Positions 51,917 through 61,435 of a stretch of DNA of 64,000 nt are shown piece after piece. The stretch is from NCBI GenBank assembly GCA_964612145.1, contig CAZTBP010000015.1:1-64000 (forward strand), read 5' to 3'. Position 1 is the stretch's first letter; each line of letters starts with the position of its first letter. The translations under genes were made by a program, and so were the position numbers. This DNA is from JAGNLV01 sp964612145 (GTDB lineage: Bacteria > Zixibacteria > MSB-5A5 > GN15 > FEB-12). The notes below the pieces were generated by a model. The model did no database searches, was not told where the DNA came from, and worked only from the letters and a program-made list of their open reading frames with translations.

Positions 51917-53143
51917 TCAGCTTTCGCCGTCACCGTCACCATTATCTTCTTCTCCATCGTCATCGTCGTCAAAATCATCCCAGCCGTCGTCATCAAGATC
52001 ATCATCCCAGCTGTTGCCCCAGTCAGGGCCGCAATGCAGCTTCCAGAGACCCTGGAAGTACCCGGGATGAGCCGAATGATCAGCCGATTTGAACTTACCA
52101 CGCACAGCCCCGATCTCCTGGCGCTCGGCATTGAACACACTTCCCTTGAACCAACCTCCGCCCCGACGGAACCCTTGGCCATTCTCGCTACCATACGAAT
52201 TTGCATGCTGACGGTAACTGCCGCGCAGGAAACCTTCAAAGGTACCGGCCTTGTTAATCCACTTGCCGAAAAATACCCGGTTGCCGTCGTTGTTCACGCC
52301 ATAGCGGCCGCGCAGCCAGCCTTCGATCAGACCGTGACGCGACATCCACATCCCGCGGAACACACCGCGACCTTCCTCATCAACTCCCCAGCGACCAGCC
52401 AGGAACCCCTTCGGGCACGGCACACGATCCAGCTTAAACGCATGGAACGCGACGGAATTGCCGTCCGGAAGCTCTACCATCGTATCCAGGGCAACCAGAT
52501 CACCAAGCGTGAACGTGTGCGAATACGGACCCGTCTCAAACGTAATCTCAGCCGGGTCCGGATACGTCGTATCAATCACCGTCATCCACGTCGTATCGCC
52601 CAGCGTGTCGACTTGCGGCACCTCGGACGTATCAATCATCGGACGAGGCCGCGGGAAAAACATATCGACCGCAATGCCATCATGATGCACGGTCGTCGCT
52701 GACACCCACTCGATCAACTTTCGATCTGTCCGCTCTTCAAGATAATCCTGCCCATCCTCAAACCGGATAAGGCGGCGAACAACCATCGCCCCGCGAGAAA
52801 GCTCTAATTTTCCGGTCCAGTCAGTCACTTCACTGACTGTTGAATCTTGGTCTAAACGACCCCAAACTACGCGGAAATGGAAAAAGCCGGCATCGGCATC
52901 CTGCACCAGCGAATCAACACCGGGCGAAAACAACAGCGGATCTTCATAATCAATTTCAGCGTCAGCTTCCGCCATCAAGTTGGCGTCCCCAAAGCCGGGC
53001 GTCTCAGCCGAGGCGGTAAACCCGCCAAATTCGGCGTTCAAATCATACGAGGCGTCAGCCACCGATTCACTCGGGCTGTCCGAGCACCCAACAAGGCCAA
53101 TGAGCGCAACGCCAAGCAACGGTAACAGCAATTTTCGAATCAT
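51917..53143 (-). CDS. lipoprotein with glycine-rich repeats and acidic tail
   Basis: A 408-aa protein. The ATG at 53143 (MIRKLLLPLLG, after GAGGAG) gives a lipoprotein signal ending GLVGC. The middle has four related units of about 25 residues (GFLAGRWGVDEEGRGVFRG, GWLRGRYGVNNDGNRVFFG, GFLRGSYRQHANS...), each beginning G-[WF]-L-x-G. The last about 27 residues are Asp/Glu-rich (DDDLDDDGWDDFDDDDDGEE), probably calcium-binding or simply disordered. Function unknown. Confidence 0.75.
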   Translation of the reverse strand: MIRKLLLPLLGVALIGLVGCSDSPSESVADASYDLNAEFGGFTASAETPGFGDANLMAEADAEIDYEDPLLFSPGVDSLVQDADAGFFHFRVVWGRLDQDSTVSEVTDWTGKLELSRGAMVVRRLIRFEDGQDYLEERTDRKLIEWVSATTVHHDGIAVDMFFPRPRPMIDTSEVPQVDTLGDTTWMTVIDTTYPDPAEITFETGPYSHTFTLGDLVALDTMVELPDGNSVAFHAFKLDRVPCPKGFLAGRWGVDEEGRGVFRGMWMSRHGLIEGWLRGRYGVNNDGNRVFFGKWINKAGTFEGFLRGSYRQHANSYGSENGQGFRRGGGWFKGSVFNAERQEIGAVRGKFKSADHSAHPGYFQGLWKLHCGPDWGNSWDDDLDDDGWDDFDDDDDGEEDNGDGDGES

Positions 53144-53362
53144 GAGTTGTCTCCTCACTCTGCGGTCGGGCAATATCATTGACCATATGTACTACAAGAA
53201 GTATGCCAATCACCAGCACCCCGCAGCAAGTCCCTGCTATGTAGCAGGTTACCACCTCATACGAGACAGCGTATCACAGCCCCGGTGTACCAGCAGGTAC
53301 GATCTGGAAAGACAATGAACAGTGTGGTACAAAAAAGACAGGTAAAGTCAGTCGATATACCC

Positions 53363-54292
53363 TTAGCCGGACTCCCGATCCGTCACAACGCGCGAGATAA
53401 ACCCCTCCGCCCCGGCCAGTTTTGACTCAGCCGTCTTCCGATCACAGCCCAGCTTGTGCATGACGATGGCCAGTTTCACTGATCCCCCCGAATCCTCAAG
53501 CAGCCTGTCAGCCCCGGCCAGATCGAGCTTGAACAAATCAATCAATATCTTCCGTGATCGCGCCGCCAGCTTGTCCGATTTCGCCTGCAAATCAACCATC
53601 AAATTGCCGTAGGTCTTGCCCAGCAGCACCATCGCCGTGGTCGATATCATATTCAGCGCCATCTTCTGGGCCGTGCCCGATTTCATGCGCGTCGATCCGG
53701 TAATGACTTCCGGCCCGACCGGCAATGATACCACCACATCCAGCCCCTTCGGAATATTCTTCGGCTCATTGCAGATAATGAATGCCGACTTCGCCCCTGT
53801 CTCCACCGCGTATTCCAGCCCGGCACGCGTGTACGGCGTTCGCACCGAGGCCGCTATTCCAATAACCATGTCCCGCTTACTGAGCCCCTTCGCCTCCAAA
53901 TCGTGCTGGGCTGCCTGCCGACGGTCCTCAACCCCTTCCTGTGAAAGCACCAGCGTATCATACCCGCCCGATATAACGCCCACTATCTGCGCCGGATCGG
54001 TCCCGAATGTCGGTGGGCATTCGGCCGCATCAAGCACTCCCAGCCGCCCCGAGGTCCCCGCCCCGATATAAAACACCCGGCCGTGCCCCCGAAGTGTCTC
54101 TGCAAATAACTCGGCCGTACGCGAGATATCCGGCAGAGCGCTCTCCACCACTGCCGATATCTTTTTATCCTCATCATTAATACGGCGTGCAATTTCCAGC
54201 GGCGGTAAACGGTCGATATCAACCGTGTTCACGTTCACCTGCTCGGTCCCGAGTCCGGACAGTTCCTCTATCAACTTGCGGTGGTCATTCAT
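53363..54292 (-). CDS. murQ: N-acetylmuramic acid 6-phosphate etherase
   Basis: A 309-aa SIS-domain enzyme splitting the lactyl ether of MurNAc-6-phosphate to give GlcNAc-6-phosphate, in cell-wall recycling. The signature YIGAGTSGRLGVLDAAECPP and the later TGSTRMKSGTAQKMALNMIS are typical. Ends with the usual C-terminal helical extension (AESKLAGAEGFISRV). No other recycling genes are adjacent. Confidence 0.96.
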   Translation of the reverse strand: MNDHRKLIEELSGLGTEQVNVNTVDIDRLPPLEIARRINDEDKKISAVVESALPDISRTAELFAETLRGHGRVFYIGAGTSGRLGVLDAAECPPTFGTDPAQIVGVISGGYDTLVLSQEGVEDRRQAAQHDLEAKGLSKRDMVIGIAASVRTPYTRAGLEYAVETGAKSAFIICNEPKNIPKGLDVVVSLPVGPEVITGSTRMKSGTAQKMALNMISTTAMVLLGKTYGNLMVDLQAKSDKLAARSRKILIDLFKLDLAGADRLLEDSGGSVKLAIVMHKLGCDRKTAESKLAGAEGFISRVVTDRESG

Positions 54293-54329
54293 ATCTGTAA
54301 GAAGTAATCCGCGCCCGTCTCGTGCAATA

Positions 54330-54352
54330 AAAAAGGCCCCCGGAAGGGGCCT
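54330..54352 (-). terminator. terminator upstream of murQ
   Basis: AGGCCCC (54334-54340) pairs with GGGGCCT (54346-54352). Read leftward it is followed by TTTTTT, so it ends the lipoprotein gene at 54382-55173 and separates it from murQ. Confidence 0.9.
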
Positions 54353-54381
54353 CTCGAAATTTTCTTATCGTCACGACAACT

Positions 54382-55173
54382 CTACTGCGCCTCGGCAATT
54401 ACCTCAACCGAGTCAAAGGGCGTCACCACCACCGCGCCGACATGACCAATAACTTCCCGCTCATCGATATTGGCTCCGAGCTGATTCGGGAACGGCACTG
54501 GCAGATGATCCGCCGTTTGAGCACTGTCCGGCGAACCCCAGTACGAATAAACATACAGGTAGTACCAGCCCGGATCGGGCTCCAGCCCCTGAAGCGTCGT
54601 TATCGAGAACGCGCTGTCACTGAATGTTGCCGATGTCGTCAGCGACGTGACAAACCGGGAGTACCCTGTCCCCATGTACGCTGAATCACGCTTCACAGCC
54701 GCGACACAATATCCCTGGGCGTTGAACGACCCGGTCCACTGCAACTGTACTCGATCGGCCGTTCCCTTGATCCGGTTGGCCGGGAATACTTCTTCTATTT
54801 GGAAATGATTGGGGAGCGTCACCGCAACCGTATCGCCGAAATTATCCGGATCGATCATGCCGACCAAATAGGCGCCCGGTATAATGCTGTCACCGTCAAA
54901 CGTGACAATATAATGTTCTCGCACCGAATCAAAAACCAGCGTGTCACCGCCGAATTCAATCACGGCCGCTATTAGCGCCGTATCATCGGCGGTAAGCTCA
55001 CCGGTCGCCCAGGCAGTATTAACATTCGGGTCCTTCAGCAACGCGCCAAAAAACTCATAATCCGAAAACGGACGCGAATCTGTCGGCCCGGAACTGTCAC
55101 AGGCAGCCATAAACACGGCCAGCCCGACCATTATCAGAAGCGCACTCAGCGCCGGAATCGTACGTAATCTCAT
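54382..55173 (-). CDS. lipoprotein of unknown function
   Basis: A 263-aa protein. Lipoprotein signal ends VFMAAC with Cys near residue 25. The mature part appears beta-rich, and a fibronectin-like segment (VQLQWTGSFNAQGYCVAAVK, GWYYLYVYSYWGSPD) is suggested by the pattern. No catalytic motif. A terminator follows, and its promoter region runs to the small membrane protein's terminator at 55222. Confidence 0.7.
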   Translation of the reverse strand: MRLRTIPALSALLIMVGLAVFMAACDSSGPTDSRPFSDYEFFGALLKDPNVNTAWATGELTADDTALIAAVIEFGGDTLVFDSVREHYIVTFDGDSIIPGAYLVGMIDPDNFGDTVAVTLPNHFQIEEVFPANRIKGTADRVQLQWTGSFNAQGYCVAAVKRDSAYMGTGYSRFVTSLTTSATFSDSAFSITTLQGLEPDPGWYYLYVYSYWGSPDSAQTADHLPVPFPNQLGANIDEREVIGHVGAVVVTPFDSVEVIAEAQ

Positions 55174-55221
55174 ACTATCTTATATCGACTCAAACCCGCT
55201 TCGGATTAAGCAAAAAGCAAA

Positions 55222-55243
55222 GCCGGGCGGAAATCCGCCCGGC
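55222..55243 (-). terminator. terminator of the DUF2892 gene
   Basis: GCCGGGCGG (55222-55230) pairs with CCGCCCGGC (55235-55243) over AAAT. Read leftward it is followed by TTTGCTTTTTG. Confidence 0.85.
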
Positions 55244-55277
55244 CTCACAGCGAAAAGGCTTACTGCACCCAACCCGC

Positions 55278-55487
55278 TCAGGTCTGAGCGGGATTGTTTT
55301 TTTTCTTGAAGACCAGGTTCTTCAAAATAATCTCGGCCGGACAAAACTTGGTGATGGACGACTGCAGCAGGTTAAACCCCACAAACGCCGCCAGCAGCAG
55401 CCACCACGGCGACACCAGCCAATACAGCAGGAGCGATATCAAAATCAGCGTACCCGCCAGCATTCTGATGGAATTCTCTAACGTCAT
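55278..55487 (-). CDS. small inner-membrane protein, DUF2892 family
   Basis: A 69-aa protein. MTLENSIRMLAGTLILISLL and LLLAAFVGFNLLQSSIT are two membrane helices, and FCPAEIILKNL after them is the DUF2892 (YgaP-like) ending. Typical context is beside sulphur-transfer or efflux genes. It is the last gene of the leftward MMPL cassette, 42 bp after the beta-barrel gene. Confidence 0.85.
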   Translation of the reverse strand: MTLENSIRMLAGTLILISLLLYWLVSPWWLLLAAFVGFNLLQSSITKFCPAEIILKNLVFKKKNNPAQT

Positions 55488-55529
55488 GGTATATCTCCGG
55501 TTAACTGTTCTCTAACTTCTACGGATAGC

Positions 55530-56792
55530 TCAGCTAAAGCCGTAAGTCAATTTCAGGTACACGTTATCATTTAACTGAAACTGCCCGAACTGGGTCGATA
55601 TGTTGTTGCCGTCAAATATGTTACCGCCAACCATCAACTCCAGCTCATCGGTGTACTTATACGATGCCGAAAACCGAACATAGGCGTCTTCATCCGATGG
55701 CGAGTAGAAGGCAAAGGCCGACAACTCAATCAACTCCATATGGAGTTTTTTTGTCCAGCGCGTCGTCAGCAGATACCGGACCTCATCGCGAACAAACGTC
55801 CCGGCCGGAAATCCGGCCTCGAACTTCTCATAATCAATCATATAATCAACCTGCCACTGCACATTGGCCGTCAGGTTGTTGGCGATCTGCCGTTCATACC
55901 CGACCAGCCCCTGGGCAGTCGAATTCGGCACCATCGGATCATCACCGTCGGTATCCTCCCGCGAGTCAAAGTAGCCACCTTCAACCCACAGGATCCCGCC
56001 GACAACCGCACCGCGCACCGAGGCACCGTACACATTTAGCTCCGGATAATACGGTGAACCATTCGCCAGCATTCCCACGGGATTCTTGTAGAACCCTTTG
56101 TAGAAATACAAGGCCGAACGGAAATTGCCGAACCGGTGCGTAAACCGCGTGGCCAGCTCCGAATTTTCAAATTTCGGATCCGGCTCCACAGGCGGCTTCA
56201 CCTCACTGAAGAAATCCAGATCTGCCCATCCTGTAATTCCCTGTCCCGGGTAGTAAAAACTCAGCCGCTCGCCAGTCGGCAGACGATTCGGCTCGAACCG
56301 AGGGGCCCACACCGCCGTAAGAGCACCGATCGGGCTGTAGTACTCACCCCGAAGCGCCGTCTGCGGCGCTTTCAGGTACTGGTCATCCCGACCGATAAAA
56401 AACGACCGGTAGTCCTTGGCGAACACATCATTAATAAAGATCAGGTCGCCTGTCCCCCAGGTCAGAATCTGGCGACCCACCTTGAAATCAAAGTTGTTGC
56501 CGACCCGGAACTTGAAATATCCTTCGCGAAGCTCCCAGTCATACTGCGGCTCCTGCCCGGCGCCGTCCCAGACAAAATCCAGCCGCCCGAAAAACTGCCC
56601 GGCGTCACCCCAGTGATTCGCGCGAAGCTGCATCCGGGCTTCCGAGGCCGTGTACTCGGTCGGGGCCGGATTGTCCTCATCAATCCGGCCGCCCCACAAC
56701 CCCTGAAGGAAACCATCGAGATTCGTCTCGGCAACACCTGTTGAAACGCCCATGGCGAGCATCAACAGGACTATAAGCAAAGTGCGATTCAT
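55530..56792 (-). CDS. outer-membrane beta-barrel, DUF1302-like
   Basis: A 420-aa protein with a signal peptide ending GVA-ET. The long barrel (GRLDFVWDGAG, FKVGRQILTWGTGDLIFIND, YGFS at the C-terminus) matches the DUF1302 family, which accompanies MMPL exporters and LolA-like proteins in many Gram-negatives. It starts 21 bp after the LolA-like gene. An outer-membrane channel or receptor for the exported lipid is inferred. Confidence 0.8.
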   Translation of the reverse strand: MNRTLLIVLLMLAMGVSTGVAETNLDGFLQGLWGGRIDEDNPAPTEYTASEARMQLRANHWGDAGQFFGRLDFVWDGAGQEPQYDWELREGYFKFRVGNNFDFKVGRQILTWGTGDLIFINDVFAKDYRSFFIGRDDQYLKAPQTALRGEYYSPIGALTAVWAPRFEPNRLPTGERLSFYYPGQGITGWADLDFFSEVKPPVEPDPKFENSELATRFTHRFGNFRSALYFYKGFYKNPVGMLANGSPYYPELNVYGASVRGAVVGGILWVEGGYFDSREDTDGDDPMVPNSTAQGLVGYERQIANNLTANVQWQVDYMIDYEKFEAGFPAGTFVRDEVRYLLTTRWTKKLHMELIELSAFAFYSPSDEDAYVRFSASYKYTDELELMVGGNIFDGNNISTQFGQFQLNDNVYLKLTYGFS

Positions 56793-56813
56793 CTTTACAA
56801 ACCTCCCCGATCC

Positions 56814-57611
56814 TTACTTGATGTACTGCATGGGTGGATTGACCAGGTACCGCTCGGTAAAGATGTCATCCTTCACGCCCACGTTGTACTCGATGTTGTC
56901 GAAAATTACGTGCGTCACGCGATCCTTCTTTTCGTCGGACATGGTCCGGTGCGTGATCGTCATGATCCCGTCGGCCTCTTTGATCTCTTCGGCCTTCATC
57001 ACCTTCACGACCTCACCATCCTTATAGTAATGTTCCTCGTGCGGCAGCATAATCGCCTGGTCGATGAACGACACTTTCTTGTCAAACGCCCAGTCGCCTT
57101 TCGGAATCGACTCAATAATCCAGATTGCGGAACCATCCCAGGTCGAATCCTTCACCAGCGTATGCGTGTCCTCGGACCAGTGACGACCCGACACATCTTC
57201 ATAACTGAAATCGGACCCGACAAAACTGGAGTTCTTGTCATCCGCCGAGATCCTTTTGACCAGGTCCACCGACGGGATATAAATCCAGCGATCGTCGTTG
57301 ACGTCGGCGTTCTTGTGCACCATAAACGTCAGGCGCGACACGTCCGACGGCTTCTTGAAATAGGTATAGTACATCTGCTTGCCGCCGTCCTCGACGTCGG
57401 TACGAAGCATTACAAACTCACGGTTCCGTTCCTTGCCGCGGCTGTCGATGATATTCATCGTTACCTGCGCCAGGCCGTCGTCACCGGCGTAGTAATACGC
57501 CAGGTGGGACTCTTTCATAATCTCGTCGGCCGTCTTCTGGGCCTGCACACCGGAAACAACCAGGGCCAACCCGATCAAAGTAATCGCTAAAATTCTCGTA
57601 AGGGTCTTCAT
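56814..57611 (-). CDS. LolA-like outer-membrane lipoprotein-sorting protein
   Basis: A 265-aa periplasmic protein. A signal peptide (VSGVQAQ) precedes the LolA-like fold of the family that co-occurs with MMPL transporters (WIYIPSVDLVKRISADD, FVGSDFSYEDVSGRH, WIIESIPKG). It probably carries a hydrophobic substrate from the MMPL pump towards the barrel. 44 bp after the exporter gene and 21 bp before the barrel gene, in one operon. Confidence 0.88.
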   Translation of the reverse strand: MKTLTRILAITLIGLALVVSGVQAQKTADEIMKESHLAYYYAGDDGLAQVTMNIIDSRGKERNREFVMLRTDVEDGGKQMYYTYFKKPSDVSRLTFMVHKNADVNDDRWIYIPSVDLVKRISADDKNSSFVGSDFSYEDVSGRHWSEDTHTLVKDSTWDGSAIWIIESIPKGDWAFDKKVSFIDQAIMLPHEEHYYKDGEVVKVMKAEEIKEADGIMTITHRTMSDEKKDRVTHVIFDNIEYNVGVKDDIFTERYLVNPPMQYIK

Positions 57612-57655
57612 GAATCCTAATCTCCGTTTTATTACATTCTCGTTTCTTGTCGTAT

Positions 57656-59986
57656 CTATTTGACTTCGGTCCCCACCTGAGCGTCTCTCTTTCTTGCCGC
57701 CTCCGGCAGCATCGATTTGTGGAACGTCCGTACCACCGCCGGCAGCAGCATCATCGTCACCAGGCCGGACATAAACATGATCGCCAGGAAGAACGACCCG
57801 ACCGTGATATACGGAACCAGCGAGCTAAACAGCATCGGCACAAAACCGATCGCAATCACCAGCACGTTGCGTGAGATCGCCCGGCCGGCCCCTTCAAATA
57901 TCTCGTTGAAGGACTTACGCCAGTCTCCCAGCTCCTTGTGCAGAGCCCGGAACCGCTGGATAAAGTGAATCGCAAAGTCAACACTCAACCCTAATGTCAG
58001 CGACGACAACACCGCTACCGGCATATCATACGGCTTTCCGATGTATCCGATAAACCCGTAGATCGCCATGATAGTGATCGTCAGCGGAAGCATCGACAGC
58101 AGCCCCCAGCGCGGCGAACGGAACAGGAATATCATCATCAGCAAAACCACACCGTATGCACTGAGCAACGATCTGCCCATGCCGGAGACCATCTTCTGCT
58201 GCCAGACAATATTGATATACGGCTTACCGGCCCATTCGGCCGTGACACCCGGCGGCAGCGGATTATCGGCAATAAACGCATCCGCATGGCGAATCGTTGA
58301 CTGTACTTCCTGGTTGTCGCCGGTGTTGAGCTGAACCCAGAGATTGGCCTTGTCATAATCCGGCGTCACGAACTTAAACAAGTCGTCCGGATCTCCACCC
58401 GACATCTCGAACAGGAACAACATCTGGGCGACTTCATCCTGATTCTCAGGAATGTAAACCTCTGCGGAATCTGCCTCGAAAAGTTCATATCGAACCTTTT
58501 TCACGATATCCGGAAGACCCGTAGTCGCCCCGACCACCTCGTGCTCGATCATGTGCGCCTGAAGGTCCTGCATGTACTTCAGTACCTCAGGATTCTTCAC
58601 TGCGTCGGCTTCCTCGCCCTCAAAAACAAGGTAGTTCATGTAGGTACCGGCCAGGTGATCGTTCATCGCGATATCCGCCTGACGAATCGGATGCGACTCC
58701 TTGAACCACTTGACCGGGTTGTCATTCACTACGATCAGGCTCAGTCCCACAGCCGAAACCACCATCACCACTAACGCACCTGCGATAATCCCTTTATTGT
58801 GCTTGTAGGAGAAGTCGCGAAAACTGTGCATGAGCTTGGACAGCGGCCCGCGATCATCAGACTTGCCAAAATTCCGCAGCGCCCTGTCAGAGATCAGCAT
58901 ACCGATCGCCGGGTTAAGCGTGATCGACAAAAACCACGCCGTCAACACACCAAACGCCACGAACACGCCAAACACCTGCACCGGCGGAATCGGAGTCAGC
59001 GCCAGCGAGACAAAACCGGCAATCGTCGTCATCGAGGTAAACAGCATCGGCAAAAACAAGGTGTTGATCGAATGCCGGATCGTTGCGTCTCTATGCTTAT
59101 ACCTCCCGTAATGATCATGGAACTCCGATATAATATGAATCGAGTTGAGCACTGAGATCGGTATCAAAAAGATCGGGATCATCGAACTCATGATATGCAC
59201 CGTATTACCGGTCGCAATCAACAGCCCCATGGCCCAGATCACCGACATCATCGCCACGATCATCGGCGCCAGAATAATCTTCACCTGTCGGAAAAATAAC
59301 AGCAGCAGCAGAAAAATAATCGCCATCGCCGCCGGCGCAGAGAAAACCATCTGAGAAAACATCTCTGCGCCAAATGAATCTTCCGCGACCGGAAGACCGG
59401 CGATATGATACGTCTCGTTATCTTTGTACTTGTCGGTTATTTCCTTAAGCTCACCGGCGATCCGGTGCGACATGTCCTTCGACTCGATCGGAATGAAAAT
59501 AGCGATCGCCCTGCCGTCGTCAGAAGCCAGCTTACCCCGAAGAATCGGGTTCTCTTTTATCCGACTGAGGATATACTTACCCTCCTCCTCAGTCTCGATC
59601 TTATCCTCCATCAGGGTCTCGATCACAATGCCGGCTGCACCCTGACGGATATCATCGACCGTCGACGGCGCCAGCAGATCGCCCACCACCACCCCGTCGA
59701 TCTCTTTGACTTCCTCGACGATGTCGTAGACTTTGTTCAGCGTCTTGGGGGTAAATGCCCCCTCCTCATTAATCACGCCCACCGCGATAAAATCGGACAA
59801 CCCGAACTCCGCCTTGGTCATATGGTCCATGAGACGGGCCGGCTCGTCTTCCGGAAGCATATTCTCCGGATCGGTGTCGATCTTGATCTTGGGGAATTGC
59901 ATGGCGAAGAACGCCGTGATAATCACCGCGATTCCAATCACCAACCACGGATGTTTAATTGAAAACTCCGTAAGACCCTTTCGCAT
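57656..59986 (-). CDS. RND/MMPL-family exporter
   Basis: A 776-aa inner-membrane transporter. Two halves each have a large periplasmic loop after TM1 and TM7 and a cluster of five helices. The first half has the sterol-sensing-like cluster (AMAIIFLLLLLFFRQVKIILA, FLIPISVLNSIHIISEFHDHYG), and the second repeats it (AVLSSLTLGLSVDFAIHFIQRF). Proteins of this kind move lipids, hopanoids or hydrophobic compounds. First gene of the cassette with the LolA-like, DUF1302 and DUF2892 genes. Confidence 0.92.
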   Translation of the reverse strand: MRKGLTEFSIKHPWLVIGIAVIITAFFAMQFPKIKIDTDPENMLPEDEPARLMDHMTKAEFGLSDFIAVGVINEEGAFTPKTLNKVYDIVEEVKEIDGVVVGDLLAPSTVDDIRQGAAGIVIETLMEDKIETEEEGKYILSRIKENPILRGKLASDDGRAIAIFIPIESKDMSHRIAGELKEITDKYKDNETYHIAGLPVAEDSFGAEMFSQMVFSAPAAMAIIFLLLLLFFRQVKIILAPMIVAMMSVIWAMGLLIATGNTVHIMSSMIPIFLIPISVLNSIHIISEFHDHYGRYKHRDATIRHSINTLFLPMLFTSMTTIAGFVSLALTPIPPVQVFGVFVAFGVLTAWFLSITLNPAIGMLISDRALRNFGKSDDRGPLSKLMHSFRDFSYKHNKGIIAGALVVMVVSAVGLSLIVVNDNPVKWFKESHPIRQADIAMNDHLAGTYMNYLVFEGEEADAVKNPEVLKYMQDLQAHMIEHEVVGATTGLPDIVKKVRYELFEADSAEVYIPENQDEVAQMLFLFEMSGGDPDDLFKFVTPDYDKANLWVQLNTGDNQEVQSTIRHADAFIADNPLPPGVTAEWAGKPYINIVWQQKMVSGMGRSLLSAYGVVLLMMIFLFRSPRWGLLSMLPLTITIMAIYGFIGYIGKPYDMPVAVLSSLTLGLSVDFAIHFIQRFRALHKELGDWRKSFNEIFEGAGRAISRNVLVIAIGFVPMLFSSLVPYITVGSFFLAIMFMSGLVTMMLLPAVVRTFHKSMLPEAARKRDAQVGTEVK

Positions 59987-60181
59987 CTGTCATGCCCTTT
60001 CGCTTTTCGTTTTTGCTTCTTTGCCGATTAGATGGCGCTAAGGGCGAAAACGATTCAAAGTTTCTCAACCGGGGGATTGTGCCGTGATGTTAACAAAAAT
60101 AACAGGAGAGGGGCTGGTAAAGGCAAGCGTTTAGCAAAAAAAGCGGAATCCGATCCAGACTATTAAGACCTTAAACATCAA

Positions 60182-60430
60182 CTATTTACCGAACTTCTTC
60201 CGCCATTTTTCGCGCAGCAGATCACCCAGCTTGCTCTCAAGCGACTCCGGCAGCCGCTCCCGCTTCCCCTCCCTGCACAGCGAGACCGTCTGGCGCATCG
60301 TGTCGACCATTATCCGGCAGTTCTGACACTCGCCAATGTGCTTCTCGATTTCCTCGCAGAGTTTCGGCGACACTTCGCCGTCGAGATACTCATTCAGCTC
60401 ACCAATATATTCAGCGCATTTTTTGGCCAT
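60182..60430 (-). CDS. zinc-finger anti-sigma factor (ZAS type)
   Basis: An 82-aa protein. CAEYIGELNEYLDGEVSP and the zinc motif H-x3-C-x2-C (KHIGECQNC) mark a ZAS-type anti-sigma factor without a membrane helix, so it is cytosolic and probably redox- or zinc-responsive. The ATG at 60430 overlaps the sigma-factor stop by 20 bp, so it is translationally coupled. Frames extending further upstream only add overlap with the sigma gene. Confidence 0.88.
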   Translation of the reverse strand: MAKKCAEYIGELNEYLDGEVSPKLCEEIEKHIGECQNCRIMVDTMRQTVSLCREGKRERLPESLESKLGDLLREKWRKKFGK

Positions 60431-61019
60431 AACGATCCTCAAACACTTTCGACAGATGATCACGAACCGCCAAACGCGCCCGCAGCACCCGTGACTTGGT
60501 CGCGGCAATCGACTCCCCAATCAACTCCGCCACCTCTTTAATAGACAACTCATCGATATAGCGCAGGACAAACGCCTCGCGGTACTGAACCGGGAGTTCC
60601 TTAATCGCCCTGTTGATGATCCGTCGAAGCTCATCCTGCTCAAGCAGGTTGTGCGGGTCTTTCCAGTCGAAAATACCGGCCACGCTGTCCGAGGCCGCGC
60701 CATGATTGAGCTGCCCAGCCATCGGCAGGTAATCCTCGATTGGACGTAAATCAGTCCGCTTGTCTTTCGCAATCGCGGCCCGTGTCTCATTCAGAGCGAT
60801 AGAATACAGCCACGTCCCGAACGAAGCCTCGCCCCGGAACCGGTGTATTTTGTCAATCGCTTTCATGAGTGTATCCTGCACAATATCTTCCGCATCTAGC
60901 TCGTTGCCGGTCATCTTGACAGCCAGGTTGTACAGCTTCGTTTTATGCGCATTCACCAGCTCGGTAAACGCCTCGAAATCACCGGCCTGGGCTCGTAGGA
61001 CAAGTTCCTTTTCACTCAT
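60411..61019 (-). CDS. ECF-type RNA polymerase sigma factor
   Basis: A 202-aa sigma-70-family protein from MSEKELVLRAQAGDFEAFTEL. Region 2 is NLAVKMTGNELDAEDIVQDT, and region 4 is LPVQYREAFVLRYIDELSIK with the HTH EVAELIGESIAATKSRVLRA. It is paired with the anti-sigma gene. I see no strong SD at 61019, so a longer form from the TTG at 61049 is possible. The MMPL cassette 195 bp downstream may be a target. Confidence 0.9.
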   Translation of the reverse strand: MSEKELVLRAQAGDFEAFTELVNAHKTKLYNLAVKMTGNELDAEDIVQDTLMKAIDKIHRFRGEASFGTWLYSIALNETRAAIAKDKRTDLRPIEDYLPMAGQLNHGAASDSVAGIFDWKDPHNLLEQDELRRIINRAIKELPVQYREAFVLRYIDELSIKEVAELIGESIAATKSRVLRARLAVRDHLSKVFEDRYGQKMR

Positions 61020-61292
61020 GAGATAAGAATACGGGAACAAACGATTCAAAAAAAGTAAGAGTTTTCAAAATGTGACAGACCAATGACACACTCCAACAGG
61101 TAATGTCGATCACGCTTTTATACTTACCCGCAAGTCCCTCAGTGTTTTATGGATATAATTAGCCTTTTTACTACATTTTCAGCATGAAATTGAAACTAAT
61201 CGCCCGCCTCAGCGGTTAAGAGGAGTGAAGATTACAAAAAACTGGTGACCTTGCTTGACTCCATGAATGACAACAGGGTCACCACTACCGCT

Positions 61293-61330
61293 CCGTGTCG
61301 TCACCCCTCCCCCGGCACGGGGCTTTTTTT
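61293..61330 (+). terminator. plus-strand terminator with no plus-strand gene
   Basis: CCGTGTC (61293-61299) pairs with GGCACGG (61314-61320, one G-T), followed by seven T at 61324-61330. A TATAAT lies at 61154-61159 with a poor -35, and two very short ORFs (61184-61219, 12 codons; about 61225-61248, 8 codons) precede a 7-bp GGTGACC/GGTCACC stem at 61244-61283. This may be a small RNA or attenuator leader. Confidence 0.45.
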
Positions 61331-61374
61331 GCGACAAAATAGACAGGAGTTTATGATCGATAACCCGTAACAGG

Positions 61375-61396
61375 AAAAGCCGGCCGGGGCCGGACC
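61375..61396 (-). terminator. terminator of the selenoprotein gene
   Basis: On the minus strand the GC-rich GGCCCCGGCCGG stem is followed by CTTTTCC. It lies about 40 bp beyond the stop codon at 61436. Confidence 0.6.
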
Positions 61397-61435
61397 CCCT
61401 CCACTTAAGCTTTCCTAAACCAGCCCCCCCGACAA

